Source of the DNA: UBA932 sp031548545
Lineage (GTDB): Bacteria; Bacteroidota; Bacteroidia; Bacteroidales; UBA932
Direction: 5' to 3'
NCBI GenBank assembly: GCA_031548545.1
Contig: JAVBQY010000016.1
Span: 42,920 to 106,919 of the forward strand
Length of the DNA: 64,000 nt
The translations under genes were made by a program, and so were the position numbers. Under the pieces are notes generated by a model. That model did not search any database. It saw only the letters and a program-made list of their open reading frames with translations, and had not been told where the DNA came from. Positions 48,701 through 57,871 of this stretch are shown piece by piece (the stretch's first letter is position 1; each line of letters opens with the position of its first letter).

Positions 48701-50014
48701 ATGAAAATTACGATTGTCGGAACCGGCTATGTCGGACTGGTCACCGGCACCTGCTTCGCCGAAATGGGCGTAGATGTCAGCTGTATAGACATTGACAAAA
48801 ACAAAATAGACAAGCTTAACAACGGCATTATTCCCATATATGAACCCGACCTAGACACGCTGGTACATAAAAATGTAAAAGCCGGGCGCCTGCACTTCTA
48901 TACGGACATCGCCCAATCCATTCATAATACGGATGTAATATTCAGCGCAGTAGGAACCCCTCCCGACGAAAACGGCAGCGCCGACCTGAAATACGTGCTG
49001 GAGGTGGCCACTAACGTAGGCGCACTCATGCAGCAATATGTACTCTTTGTCACCAAAAGTACGGTACCCGTAGGTACCGCCGAAAAAGTACGCGAAGCCA
49101 TACGCGCCGCCCAGCAGGCAAGGGGGGTGGATATCCCCTTTGATGTAGCGTCCAATCCCGAATTTCTTAAAGAAGGTGCCGCCATTAACGACTTCATGCG
49201 CCCCGACCGTATTGTAGTAGGTATTGACAGTGACAAAGCCCGCGGCATCATGGACCAACTGTACAAACCTTTTACCCTCAACGGACATCCGGTAATTTTC
49301 ATGGATGTGGCTTCTGCGGAAATGACCAAATATGCGGCCAATGCCATGCTGGCCACCCGCATCAGTTTCATGAACGACATTGCCAACCTCTGCGAACGCT
49401 TAGGTGCCAACGTACACGAAGTACGTAAAGGCATAGGCAGCGATCCGCGCATAGGCTCAAAATTCCTGTATCCGGGCTGTGGCTACGGTGGCTCCTGCTT
49501 CCCGAAAGATGTAAAGGCCCTTATCAAAACGGCAGAAGAACAGGGCTACAACATGCGGGTATTACAGGCCGTAGAAGAGGTCAATGAAGACCAAAAAACA
49601 CTACTCTATCGCAAACTCTACAAACACTTCAACGGCGTTCTCCAAGATAAAAAAATCGCGATCTGGGGGCTGGCTTTCAAACCTCAGACCGACGATATGC
49701 GCGAAGCCCCTTCCCTGGCCATCATTGAAAAACTGATCGCCGCCGGCTGCCGGGTATCTACTTTCGATCCGGTAGCCATGCATGAGGCCCAACACCGTAT
49801 AGACCATCAGGTCGATTTTTGCGAAGACATTTACGCTGCCGCCAAAGACGCCGATGCCATACTCCTGGTCACCGAATGGAAGGAATTCAGGCTGCCCGAC
49901 TGGCAGAGCATCCGCACCAACATGAAAACCCCGGTGATATTTGACGGCCGCAATATATACGACCCCCTCGAAATGAAGAAAGAAGGCTTTACCTATTATG
50001 GCCTCGGCATATAA
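48701..50014 (+). CDS. ugd: UDP-glucose 6-dehydrogenase
   Basis: A 437-residue enzyme oxidising UDP-glucose to UDP-glucuronate with two NAD+. The NAD motif GTGYVGLVTG is at residues 7-16, the catalytic cysteine is in the GYGGSCFPKD stretch, and the C-terminal UDP-binding domain begins with KIAIWGLAFKP. It feeds the UDP-glucuronate decarboxylase encoded nine bases downstream. Confidence 0.95.
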   Translation: MKITIVGTGYVGLVTGTCFAEMGVDVSCIDIDKNKIDKLNNGIIPIYEPDLDTLVHKNVKAGRLHFYTDIAQSIHNTDVIFSAVGTPPDENGSADLKYVLEVATNVGALMQQYVLFVTKSTVPVGTAEKVREAIRAAQQARGVDIPFDVASNPEFLKEGAAINDFMRPDRIVVGIDSDKARGIMDQLYKPFTLNGHPVIFMDVASAEMTKYAANAMLATRISFMNDIANLCERLGANVHEVRKGIGSDPRIGSKFLYPGCGYGGSCFPKDVKALIKTAEEQGYNMRVLQAVEEVNEDQKTLLYRKLYKHFNGVLQDKKIAIWGLAFKPQTDDMREAPSLAIIEKLIAAGCRVSTFDPVAMHEAQHRIDHQVDFCEDIYAAAKDADAILLVTEWKEFRLPDWQSIRTNMKTPVIFDGRNIYDPLEMKKEGFTYYGLGI

Positions 50015-50023
50015 CATTACAAC

Positions 50024-50962
50024 ATGAAACGCATACTTGTCACCGGCGGCGCCGGATTCATAGGCTCTCATCTCTGCCAGCGGCTCCTCAACGAGGGGAA
50101 TGACGTTATTTGTCTCGACAACTACTTCACCGGCTCACGCGAAAACATCATCCACCTGCTCGACAATCCACGCTTTGAACTTGTCCGCCATGACGTGATC
50201 AATCCTTACATGGCCGAAGTCGACCAGATCTACAACCTGGCCTGCCCCGCCTCACCCATCCACTACCAGCACAACGCCATCAAAACGATCAAAACATCGG
50301 TAATGGGCGCCATCAATATGCTGGGGCTGGCCAAGCGGACCAAAGCGGTGATCCTCCAGGCCTCCACCAGTGAAGTCTACGGAGACCCCCACGTACATCC
50401 CCAGCCCGAAAGCTACTGGGGCAATGTCAACCCCATCGGCATCCGCTCCTGCTATGACGAAGGAAAGCGCTGCGCCGAAACCCTGTTCATGGACTACCAC
50501 CGACAGAATAATGTTCGGATAAAAATCATCCGCATATTCAACACCTACGGGCCGCGCATGCACCCGCAAGACGGCCGCGTAGTGTCCAACTTCATTATCC
50601 AAGCCCTGCAGGGTAAAGATATCACCATTTATGGTGACGGTACCCAAACCCGCAGCTTCCAGTATGTAGACGACCTCGTGGAGGCGATGATCCGCATGAT
50701 GGCGACCCCCGACAGCTTTATAGGACCGGTGAATACCGGCAATCCCAATGAGTTTACTATGCTGGAACTCGCACAACTGGTCATCCGGCTCACCGGCTCC
50801 AAATCAAAAATCGTACACATGCCCCTTCCGTCCGACGATCCCAAACAACGCCAGCCGGACATCACACTGGCAAAAAAAATGCTCGGCGGATGGGAGCCCA
50901 ATATCCAATTGGAAGACGGGCTGAAAAAAACAATTGCCTATTTCGAATCTATAACCCGATAA
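50024..50962 (+). CDS. uxs: UDP-glucuronate decarboxylase (UDP-xylose synthase)
   Basis: A 312-residue SDR enzyme with GGAGFIGSHL (8-17), the UXS-typical NLACPASPIHYQ and STSEVYGDPHVHPQPESYWGNVNPIG stretches, and the catalytic YDEGK. It converts UDP-glucuronate to UDP-xylose via a 4-keto intermediate. Pairing with ugd supports this. It lacks the extra domains of ArnA-type enzymes, so 4-keto-pentose formation for lipid A is less likely. Confidence 0.9.
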   Translation: MKRILVTGGAGFIGSHLCQRLLNEGNDVICLDNYFTGSRENIIHLLDNPRFELVRHDVINPYMAEVDQIYNLACPASPIHYQHNAIKTIKTSVMGAINMLGLAKRTKAVILQASTSEVYGDPHVHPQPESYWGNVNPIGIRSCYDEGKRCAETLFMDYHRQNNVRIKIIRIFNTYGPRMHPQDGRVVSNFIIQALQGKDITIYGDGTQTRSFQYVDDLVEAMIRMMATPDSFIGPVNTGNPNEFTMLELAQLVIRLTGSKSKIVHMPLPSDDPKQRQPDITLAKKMLGGWEPNIQLEDGLKKTIAYFESITR

Positions 50963-50979
50963 CTATATAACTACTTATA

Positions 50980-52056
50980 ATGAAAACAGCGCTGATTACC
51001 GGCATCAACGGACAAGACGGCTCTTACCTGGCCGAATTCTTACTGGAGAAGGGATATAACGTGCACGGCATCATTCGCCGCGCCTCTTCTTTCAATACCC
51101 ATAAAATCGAACACCTGTATATCGACGACCTGATCGAAGACATGCACAAGAACCGCAAGGTACAGCTGCATTACGGCGATATGACCGATTCGTCCAACCT
51201 CATCCGCCTGATCCAAACCATCCGGCCGGACGAGATCTACAACCTGGCGGCTCAATCACACGTGAAAGTTTCTTTTGAAGTGCCCGAATACACCGCCGAA
51301 ACCGACGGAGTAGGTACATTGAGATTATTGGAAGCCGTACGGATCTGCGGCCTGGAAAAGCAAACCAAGATCTACCAGGCTTCAACCTCCGAGCTCTACG
51401 GCCTTGTGCAGGAAGTACCACAAAGCGAAACAACACCTTTCTACCCCCGCTCTCCCTATGCCGTAGCCAAACTGTACGGCTTTTGGATCACCAAAAACTA
51501 CCGCGAGGCCTACGGTATGTTTGCCGTAAACGGTATCCTCTTTAACCACGAGAGTGAGCGCCGCGGCGAAACCTTTGTGACCCGGAAGATTACCCTGGCC
51601 GCCGCACGTATCGCCCACGGCTACCAGAAAAAGCTTTACCTCGGTAACCTCGACGCCCGTCGCGACTGGGGATATGCCAAAGACTACGTACAATGTATGT
51701 GGATGATCCTGCAACATGAAAAACCCGAAGATTTTGTAATCGCCACCGGCGAAATGCACACAGTGCGTGAATTTTGCACCCTGGCGTTCAAAGAACTGGG
51801 CATTGAACTCGAATGGCAGGGCGCCGGAGTGGATGAAAAAGGCGTTTGCAAAAAAACAGGCAAAACACTGGTAGAAGTGGACCCGGCCTATTTCCGCCCC
51901 ACAGAAGTGGAACAGCTGCTGGGCAACCCCAACAAAGCCAAAACCCTCCTGGGATGGAACCCCGTACAAACCCCCTTCCCCGAACTGGTAAAACGCATGG
52001 CCAGGTTTGATTACGAATACGTGGAAAAAATCAATAATTCCCGGATTAAGTACTAA
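50980..52056 (+). CDS. gmd: GDP-mannose 4,6-dehydratase
   Basis: A 358-residue SDR enzyme with GINGQDGSYLAEFLLEKGY at residues 8-26, NLAAQSHVKVSFEVPEYTAE, STSELYG and the catalytic YAVAK, all characteristic of Gmd. It makes GDP-4-keto-6-deoxymannose, precursor of GDP-fucose, GDP-rhamnose or GDP-perosamine. The following reductase or aminotransferase is missing from the operon, so the end product is open. Confidence 0.95.
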   Translation: MKTALITGINGQDGSYLAEFLLEKGYNVHGIIRRASSFNTHKIEHLYIDDLIEDMHKNRKVQLHYGDMTDSSNLIRLIQTIRPDEIYNLAAQSHVKVSFEVPEYTAETDGVGTLRLLEAVRICGLEKQTKIYQASTSELYGLVQEVPQSETTPFYPRSPYAVAKLYGFWITKNYREAYGMFAVNGILFNHESERRGETFVTRKITLAAARIAHGYQKKLYLGNLDARRDWGYAKDYVQCMWMILQHEKPEDFVIATGEMHTVREFCTLAFKELGIELEWQGAGVDEKGVCKKTGKTLVEVDPAYFRPTEVEQLLGNPNKAKTLLGWNPVQTPFPELVKRMARFDYEYVEKINNSRIKY

Positions 52057-52075
52057 AAAATTAAGACTTTACTTT

Positions 52076-53152
52076 ATGAATACTAATTACTCGCCTTCAG
52101 CCCACGGATCCGCTGCACCCGGCGCTCCGTTAATTTTAGTGACCGGCGGTACCGGCTTTATCGGTTCCCACACAGTGGTTGAACTGCAACAGTCCGGCTT
52201 CGAAGTGGTGATCGTTGATAACCTCTCCAACTCCTCCGTTAAAGTACTTGACGGGATCACCCGCATTACAGGTACACGGCCGCACTTCGAAGAGGTGGAT
52301 TGCTGCGACTACAAGGCGATGAGCACAGTATTCGAGAAGTATAAAAACATCAAAGCCGTCATCCACTTTGCCGCCAGCAAGGCGGTCAATGAAAGTGTAC
52401 AAAAGCCCCTGCTCTACTACCGCAACAACCTGCTATCATTAGTCAACCTGATGGAACTGATGATTGCCCATGAGGCCCCTAACCTGGTATTTTCATCCTC
52501 ATGTACTGTTTACGGCCAGCCCGATCCCGAATTTTTGCCCGTGACCGAAGATGCGCCCATAAAACCGGCCCTGTCTCCTTACGGCAACACCAAACAAGTC
52601 GGTGAAGAAATTATCCGGGACACCGTATATTCCGGCACCGGCCTTAAATGTATACTGCTTCGTTATTTCAATCCCATAGGTTCGCATCCCAGCGCCGAGA
52701 TCGGTGAATTGCCCTTGGGCGTACCCCAGAACCTGGTTCCCTTCATTACGCAAACCGCTATCGGACTGCGGAAGCAACTCAGTGTCTTCGGCAATGATTA
52801 CAACACCCCCGATGGCAGCTGCATCCGTGACTATATCAATGTAGTAGACCTGGCCAAGGCACACGTTGCCGCCATCCGCAGACTGATCGAAGACCGGCAG
52901 GCCGACCGCCTCGAGACCTTTAATGTAGGTACCGGCCGCGGCTTATCCGTATTGGAGCTTATTGACATCTTCCAACAAGTGAGCGGTGTAAAGTTGAACT
53001 ATGTAATCGCCGGACGCCGTGAAGGAGACATAGAACAAGTTTGGGCTGATCCTCAAAAGGCCAACACCGTATTAGGCTGGGAAGCCAAGGCCAGCATCGA
53101 AGACACCCTGCGTTCGGCCTGGAAGTGGGAACAAAAAATCCGGGGAAAATAA
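52076..53152 (+). CDS. galE: UDP-glucose 4-epimerase
   Basis: A 358-residue SDR enzyme interconverting UDP-glucose and UDP-galactose, or the N-acetyl forms. It has GGTGFIGSHT, FSSSCTVYGQP and the catalytic YGNTK, and ends normally. A longer frame begins inside gmd, but the ATG 19 bases after the gmd stop is preferred; even so the protein has an unusual 18-residue Ser/Ala/Pro leader (MNTNYSPSAHGSAAPGAP) before the dinucleotide fold. Last gene of the operon, 17 bases from the convergent transferase gene. Confidence 0.92.
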   Translation: MNTNYSPSAHGSAAPGAPLILVTGGTGFIGSHTVVELQQSGFEVVIVDNLSNSSVKVLDGITRITGTRPHFEEVDCCDYKAMSTVFEKYKNIKAVIHFAASKAVNESVQKPLLYYRNNLLSLVNLMELMIAHEAPNLVFSSSCTVYGQPDPEFLPVTEDAPIKPALSPYGNTKQVGEEIIRDTVYSGTGLKCILLRYFNPIGSHPSAEIGELPLGVPQNLVPFITQTAIGLRKQLSVFGNDYNTPDGSCIRDYINVVDLAKAHVAAIRRLIEDRQADRLETFNVGTGRGLSVLELIDIFQQVSGVKLNYVIAGRREGDIEQVWADPQKANTVLGWEAKASIEDTLRSAWKWEQKIRGK

Positions 53153-53169
53153 GCGCCTGCGCCGTTAAA

Positions 53170-54228
53170 TTAGCGGTGCAGATGCGTCAGTTGATAGTAT
53201 AGATAACGATCTATAAGCACCAGTCCTGCCAACATAGCTGATAACAACACCCAGTCCGGAGCCAGGTTTTTCCAACTCAACAGCAAGACCGGAATGGCGA
53301 TCAGCAGATAGACGGCCATAATAAGCAGTGTGGCTTTGGCGTGGTCCAACCCTTTACGCAACAAGGCATGGTGCGTATGCTGCTTATCCGGTTTAAAAGG
53401 AGAACGGCGCTGCAACAAGCGTAAGAAAAAGACCCGGGTAGTATCAAATACCGGCACCAATACCATGACCACTCCGGCGCTAAGCACCGCATGAAACTTA
53501 TAAGGGCTATAATCAGGTAAAGTACCATTAGTATTAATAAAGTGCAAAGTCGATATGGCCAAAAGAAAACCAATGGTCAATGATCCGGTATCCCCCATAA
53601 AAATAGAAGCCGGTTGCCAGTTATAGTACAAAAAGGCCAATAAGGCACCGGCATAGCAGGCCAGATAGGCGGCCCAAATCACATTGCCCAACCAAAAATT
53701 CCACAAAGCCAGAAAAGACAATACGCTAAAAGCCATAAATCCGGCCAGGCCATCTATTCCGTCAGCCAGATTAAACGCATTCGTGACAAAGACAATAAAC
53801 AGAACGCCCAAACTATAGCCCAGCCATTCAGGCAACATTTCTACGCCAAAGAGGCCGTGAAACGACAGCAGCCGGATATCCACGGTAGCGACCACCAGGC
53901 TTGCAGCCAACAATTGTACAAGTAATTTTATAAGCGGAGACACCGGCACCATATCGTCCCGTATCCCCATCAAGGCCATCAGCGCCAAGGCCGCCGTATA
54001 AGAACGGTAGGGCTCCAATGCGAAACCTTCCGGCAACCATAGCAACAAAGCGCATAAAAAGCCGGCAAACATGACGGCCCCTCCCATGGAAGGAATAGTA
54101 CCCTTATGTATTTTCCGTCGTCCGCCCTTATCCATTACATGCAAACGTTGAAGCAACTTCACGAATAAAGGCATCACTAAGAAAGTGAACATCAGAGATG
54201 TCATTGCACAATATAAAACATTCCCCAT
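53170..54228 (-). CDS. Polyprenyl-phosphate sugar-1-phosphate transferase (WecA/MraY family)
   Basis: A 352-residue multi-spanning membrane protein with about ten helices. The cytoplasmic catalytic motifs of the family are present: the substrate loop GGRRKIHKGTIPSMGG (about 35-50), NAFNLADGIDGLAGF (with the magnesium-binding aspartates) and GDTGS. It moves a GlcNAc- or similar sugar-1-phosphate to undecaprenyl phosphate and so starts a surface glycan. It lies face-to-face with the nucleotide-sugar operon, which would supply later sugars. WecA-like rather than MraY because it lacks the MurNAc-pentapeptide context. Confidence 0.88.
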   Translation of the reverse strand: MGNVLYCAMTSLMFTFLVMPLFVKLLQRLHVMDKGGRRKIHKGTIPSMGGAVMFAGFLCALLLWLPEGFALEPYRSYTAALALMALMGIRDDMVPVSPLIKLLVQLLAASLVVATVDIRLLSFHGLFGVEMLPEWLGYSLGVLFIVFVTNAFNLADGIDGLAGFMAFSVLSFLALWNFWLGNVIWAAYLACYAGALLAFLYYNWQPASIFMGDTGSLTIGFLLAISTLHFINTNGTLPDYSPYKFHAVLSAGVVMVLVPVFDTTRVFFLRLLQRRSPFKPDKQHTHHALLRKGLDHAKATLLIMAVYLLIAIPVLLLSWKNLAPDWVLLSAMLAGLVLIDRYLYYQLTHLHR

Positions 54229-54250
54229 AAAATGAGTTCGAATAAGACTT

Positions 54251-54281
54251 CAAATGTAAACTATTTTTACCATATAACAAA
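54251..54281 (-). promoter_or_regulatory. Promoter of the sugar-phosphate transferase gene
   Basis: On the minus strand TTTG, a 19-base spacer and TACATTTG match the consensus in full, 22 bases before the ATG. Confidence 0.75.
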
Positions 54282-54392
54282 ATCAACGCTTCTTCAACAG
54301 GATATTAACATGTTACTAACATTTTAAAACCAGCACAAAGATGTAATAATCAAATGATTTATTTCGTTTATTAACAAATCATAGAATGTTCA

Positions 54393-54422
54393 TTGCGCAG
54401 GGGACTTAATTCGCTATCTTTG
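54393..54422 (+). promoter_or_regulatory. Promoter of dnaB
   Basis: TTG, a 19-base spacer and TATCTTTG match the consensus; the box ends 19 bases before the dnaB ATG. The region between this and the divergent transferase promoter (about 110 bases) is AT-rich with no other feature I can name. Confidence 0.75.
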
Positions 54423-54441
54423 TCCGGGTAAAAAAACAAAC

Positions 54442-55983
54442 ATGGCAAAAGCAAGCAACTCCTATAAAAAAACCGAAGCCAACATCCACATGGCAGGCCT
54501 TGAACTCGGGAAAAAACCGCCGCAGGCGGTAGACCTGGAAGAGGCCATATTAGGCGCCATCATGCTGGAAAAGGATGCGCTTGTCAATATACAAGGGCTC
54601 CTCAAACCCGAAAGTTTTTACAAAGAAAGTCACCAGAAAATTTACCGGGCCATCCAAAACCTCTCCGTACGCCACGAGCCCATCGACCTTTATACCGTAT
54701 CGGAAGAACTCAAAAAGAAAGGCGAACTGGATGAGATCGGAGGGCCATATTACCTGTCACAGCTAACCCTCCGGGTAGGATCCGCCGCGCATATAGAATT
54801 CCACGCCAAGATTGTGGCGCAGAAATACATACAACGCGAACTCATCGGTATTTCATCAGAAATACAGCGGGACTCTTTTGACGACGCTATAGAAGTAGAC
54901 AAATTACTGGATACCGCCCAACAGAAGATATTCGACCTGGCAGAAGGCAACATCCGCACGGAAACACAACACATCAGTTCTATTGTAGACGAAGCGGTCA
55001 AAGAAATCGAAACAGCCCAGCAACGCACAGACGGCCTGAGCGGAACCCCTTCGGGTTTCAGCGCCCTCGACCGTATTACCCTGGGCTTTCAGCCATCGGA
55101 TATGCTGATCGTCGCCGCCCGCCCCTCTATGGGTAAAACAGCCTTCGTGCTATCCATGGCACGGAACATGACGGTAGAACACAATGTCCCGGTCGCTTTC
55201 TTCTCTCTTGAAATGTCGTCCATACAGCTGGTAAAACGCTTGTTGTCCAGCGAGACCGGCATAGCCTCCGAAAAAATACGCGGAGGAGCCAAGCTAACCA
55301 TGCAGGAATGGAGCCATCTGGAAACCAACCTCAGCAAATTAGTCAAGGCGCCTTTATATATAGATGACACGCCGGCCCTCTCCATTTTTGAATTCCGGGC
55401 CAAGGTGCGGCGATTAGCCCTTTCACACGGCATCAAGGCAGTCATCATCGACTACCTGCAGCTGATGACCGGCCCCCCGGACCTGCGCGGTCTCCGCGAA
55501 CAAGAAGTGTCGGCCATATCCCGCTCCCTCAAGGCCATAGCCAAGGAACTCAATATCCCGATCATTGCCTTGTCGCAGCTCAACCGTTCGGTGGAAACCC
55601 GTGGCGGTAACAAACGGCCGCAACTGAGCGACTTGCGTGAGTCGGGCGCTATCGAACAAGATGCCGACCTGGTACTCTTCATCCACCGTCCGGAATATTA
55701 CGGCATGAACGAAGACGAAGCCGGCAACTCTCTCCACGGCATTGCCGAAATTATTATTGCCAAGCACCGTAACGGCGCTACCGGCGACGTGCAGCTACGT
55801 TTCTACAACGAGCAGGCCCGCTTTGCCAACCTTGACGATGCACAGCTATCGGCCCTGAAAGAGGGAATGCCCGCCGGCCAAACCATTACCATGCAGTCGA
55901 AAATGAACACGCAATCCGGCCACATGCCGCAAAGCGCAGAGTTTGACCTGCCGCCTGCTCATGACGATGAAGCACCTTTCTAA
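54442..55983 (+). CDS. dnaB: Replicative DNA helicase DnaB
   Basis: A 513-residue RecA-fold helicase of normal length with no intein. The N-terminal helical domain (about 25-130) starts PPQAVDLEEAILGAIMLEKDAL. The C-terminal domain has Walker A ARPSMGKTAF (about 226-235), Walker B VIIDYLQLM, and the DnaB motifs LSQLNRSVETR and LSDLRESGAIEQDADLV. It unwinds DNA at the replication fork as a ring. Followed by a terminator. Confidence 0.97.
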   Translation: MAKASNSYKKTEANIHMAGLELGKKPPQAVDLEEAILGAIMLEKDALVNIQGLLKPESFYKESHQKIYRAIQNLSVRHEPIDLYTVSEELKKKGELDEIGGPYYLSQLTLRVGSAAHIEFHAKIVAQKYIQRELIGISSEIQRDSFDDAIEVDKLLDTAQQKIFDLAEGNIRTETQHISSIVDEAVKEIETAQQRTDGLSGTPSGFSALDRITLGFQPSDMLIVAARPSMGKTAFVLSMARNMTVEHNVPVAFFSLEMSSIQLVKRLLSSETGIASEKIRGGAKLTMQEWSHLETNLSKLVKAPLYIDDTPALSIFEFRAKVRRLALSHGIKAVIIDYLQLMTGPPDLRGLREQEVSAISRSLKAIAKELNIPIIALSQLNRSVETRGGNKRPQLSDLRESGAIEQDADLVLFIHRPEYYGMNEDEAGNSLHGIAEIIIAKHRNGATGDVQLRFYNEQARFANLDDAQLSALKEGMPAGQTITMQSKMNTQSGHMPQSAEFDLPPAHDDEAPF

Positions 55984-55995
55984 TTGGGTGCTGGT

Positions 55996-56034
55996 GAAAC
56001 CCGGTGGAGGACCTTCCTACCGGGTTTCTTTTTA
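55996..56034 (+). terminator. Terminator after dnaB
   Basis: GAAACCCGGT and ACCGGGTTTC form a perfect ten-base stem around a 13-base loop, followed by a run of Ts, 13 bases after the dnaB stop. It ends just before the stop codon of the convergent outer-membrane protein gene. Confidence 0.92.
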
Positions 56035-56041
56035 TACTTAA

Positions 56042-57871
56042 CTATTGATAAAATACAGGTTCCGGCTTATCGGGCGTATAGCGCTGCAGGTTAGCCCCCG
56101 GTTCACTGCCCAGACTGAACCAGCTGCTGCTGCCGCCACCGGGATTGATCACCGCATAGCCCAACTGCAATTGTATAGAGGTAAAAAACAACCGGTCATT
56201 CTTAATCCTCACCCCACCGCCGCAGGTCAGGTAAAAGTCATTGACAAACATTCTGTAGTCATCACCCAACCATCCCATATCCGAAAAAGCATAAAAAGCG
56301 AAGCGGAAATTATAAAAATAAACCGGCGAGAAATACACCGCCTCCAAATTAATCAGCATACGGTTTAAACCGGTAACAGCCGGAAGGCTCAAACAACGCA
56401 GGTTATTGCCAAAAGCCACCTTCTCCCGCTCCCCCTCCAGGCGGTTCAGGCCCGTGGTATAATCCAGCCTGATAAAATTACGTAGACTCCCCTCTCCCAA
56501 CCGGAACAAGTTGGTAAAGTACATCAGGCGCGCCGATACCGCGGTCTGCTGCGCTTCCCAGGACGGATCGAAATAGGAGCCATAACTCAGTTCACCGCTT
56601 ATGAAGCCGATTGTAAACAGCTGTCCGGCACTCAACTTCGTACCCAGATAAAAACAATTGTAAAACTCCCCCCAGGAATGGCCTGTCGTCAGTTCCAGCT
56701 TGTAACCGTAAGGAATATCCTCACTGGTGGCAAAGCCGAAAATATGGTTACCCCGGTAGAAGCTCTCCCGGTAAAGACCGACGGCCGCCAGTCCTATGGT
56801 TGTATTTTGATAATAAGGGTTCCACCAGGGTCCTACATCAAGCGCCCGCTCATGATACACCCGGTTAAACCAACGCCCGGTCAAAAAGAGCGAAGATTTC
56901 ACCTGCTTGAGCTTGATGGATACACCACCCCATAAGTCTATGATCTGCCTGTTGACCGGCAATGCCGTATCCTCCAGCAACAATCCTTCTTTCACAGACT
57001 CCATACGGTATAAAGCGCCAAGGGCGAAATCCGTAGGCCGGATGAAATGCTTTTCCAGCCGGCCCTCATAACGGTACTGCTCATAACTCATATCCGCCGA
57101 CAACCCCACATTAAAAAACGAACCAAACATGTTCTTCACATCATAGCCTAAAATATACCCCTGAAAATGCGGCGCCGAGGTACGGAAATAGGACCCCAGC
57201 GTAAGCCGGTGCCCCAATCCCAGAAAGTTATCATCATAGGCCCAATAGCCATACTCCCCTGAGGTTTTTTGGTCCAGGCCCAGGTTAATACTCCAGTGAT
57301 CACGCGAATACACAAAGACATCAACCATATCCGGATACTGCCGGCTATCGCTTGGCTGAACCAGAATATAGGCGTCGGATATAAAGTTCAAGGCGCGCAA
57401 CACCTCTTCATTATGCACCATGGTGCCGGGAACCACCACGTCGCCCTTTTTGAACAACAAGTATTTCCGGATCACATGTTCTCGCGTCATATAGTGTATG
57501 GCGTCTATCGCCCGGGTAAAAAAATTACCCAACGAGTCGCCATACACATCATTCCGCACAATATAAATATTGGCAATAGTCTTTCCCTCAAAGGTTTCAA
57601 AATAAGCGGTTTCATCTACCAGCTTTTTCTCCGCCTCCTTTGCATCATGGCCCGTCCAGTCATTATTCACCACAATCGAATTCACAATAAAATTCGTAAA
57701 CTTCGACTGCCTGGAACGCTCCTGCAGGGCGTCAAAAAACTCATTGGCCCTGGTATAACTTTCGTGATTTATCGTATCGGTCAGCTGCCTCCTCCGCCTA
57801 TCCGTGATATCATGCGCATATACGACCGGTACAATCAGTACACAAAACAATATACCAAGCAATAGTCTCAT
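56042..57871 (-). CDS. Outer-membrane protein with POTRA-like region and beta-barrel
   Basis: A 609-residue protein with a signal peptide (MRLLLGILFCVLIVPVVYAH). Residues about 85-190 look like POTRA folds (FEGKTIANIYIVR, LLFKKGDVVVPGTMVHNEEVLRALNFISDAYILVQ). The rest is a series of amphipathic strands consistent with a BamA/TamA/Omp85-like barrel, though the typical VRGY loop motif is not evident and the end (PEPVFYQ) lacks a final aromatic strand. It may help insert or export something at the outer membrane. Its ATG overlaps the pruA stop in TAATG, so it is translationally coupled to pruA; a longer upstream start would lie inside pruA. Confidence 0.68.
   Translation of the reverse strand: MRLLLGILFCVLIVPVVYAHDITDRRRRQLTDTINHESYTRANEFFDALQERSRQSKFTNFIVNSIVVNNDWTGHDAKEAEKKLVDETAYFETFEGKTIANIYIVRNDVYGDSLGNFFTRAIDAIHYMTREHVIRKYLLFKKGDVVVPGTMVHNEEVLRALNFISDAYILVQPSDSRQYPDMVDVFVYSRDHWSINLGLDQKTSGEYGYWAYDDNFLGLGHRLTLGSYFRTSAPHFQGYILGYDVKNMFGSFFNVGLSADMSYEQYRYEGRLEKHFIRPTDFALGALYRMESVKEGLLLEDTALPVNRQIIDLWGGVSIKLKQVKSSLFLTGRWFNRVYHERALDVGPWWNPYYQNTTIGLAAVGLYRESFYRGNHIFGFATSEDIPYGYKLELTTGHSWGEFYNCFYLGTKLSAGQLFTIGFISGELSYGSYFDPSWEAQQTAVSARLMYFTNLFRLGEGSLRNFIRLDYTTGLNRLEGEREKVAFGNNLRCLSLPAVTGLNRMLINLEAVYFSPVYFYNFRFAFYAFSDMGWLGDDYRMFVNDFYLTCGGGVRIKNDRLFFTSIQLQLGYAVINPGGGSSSWFSLGSEPGANLQRYTPDKPEPVFYQ

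Noticed and set aside
52007..52075. Longer galE start inside gmd
   Set aside because: The extra 23 residues are unlike any epimerase and would overlap gmd by 50 bases; a good ATG follows the gmd stop.
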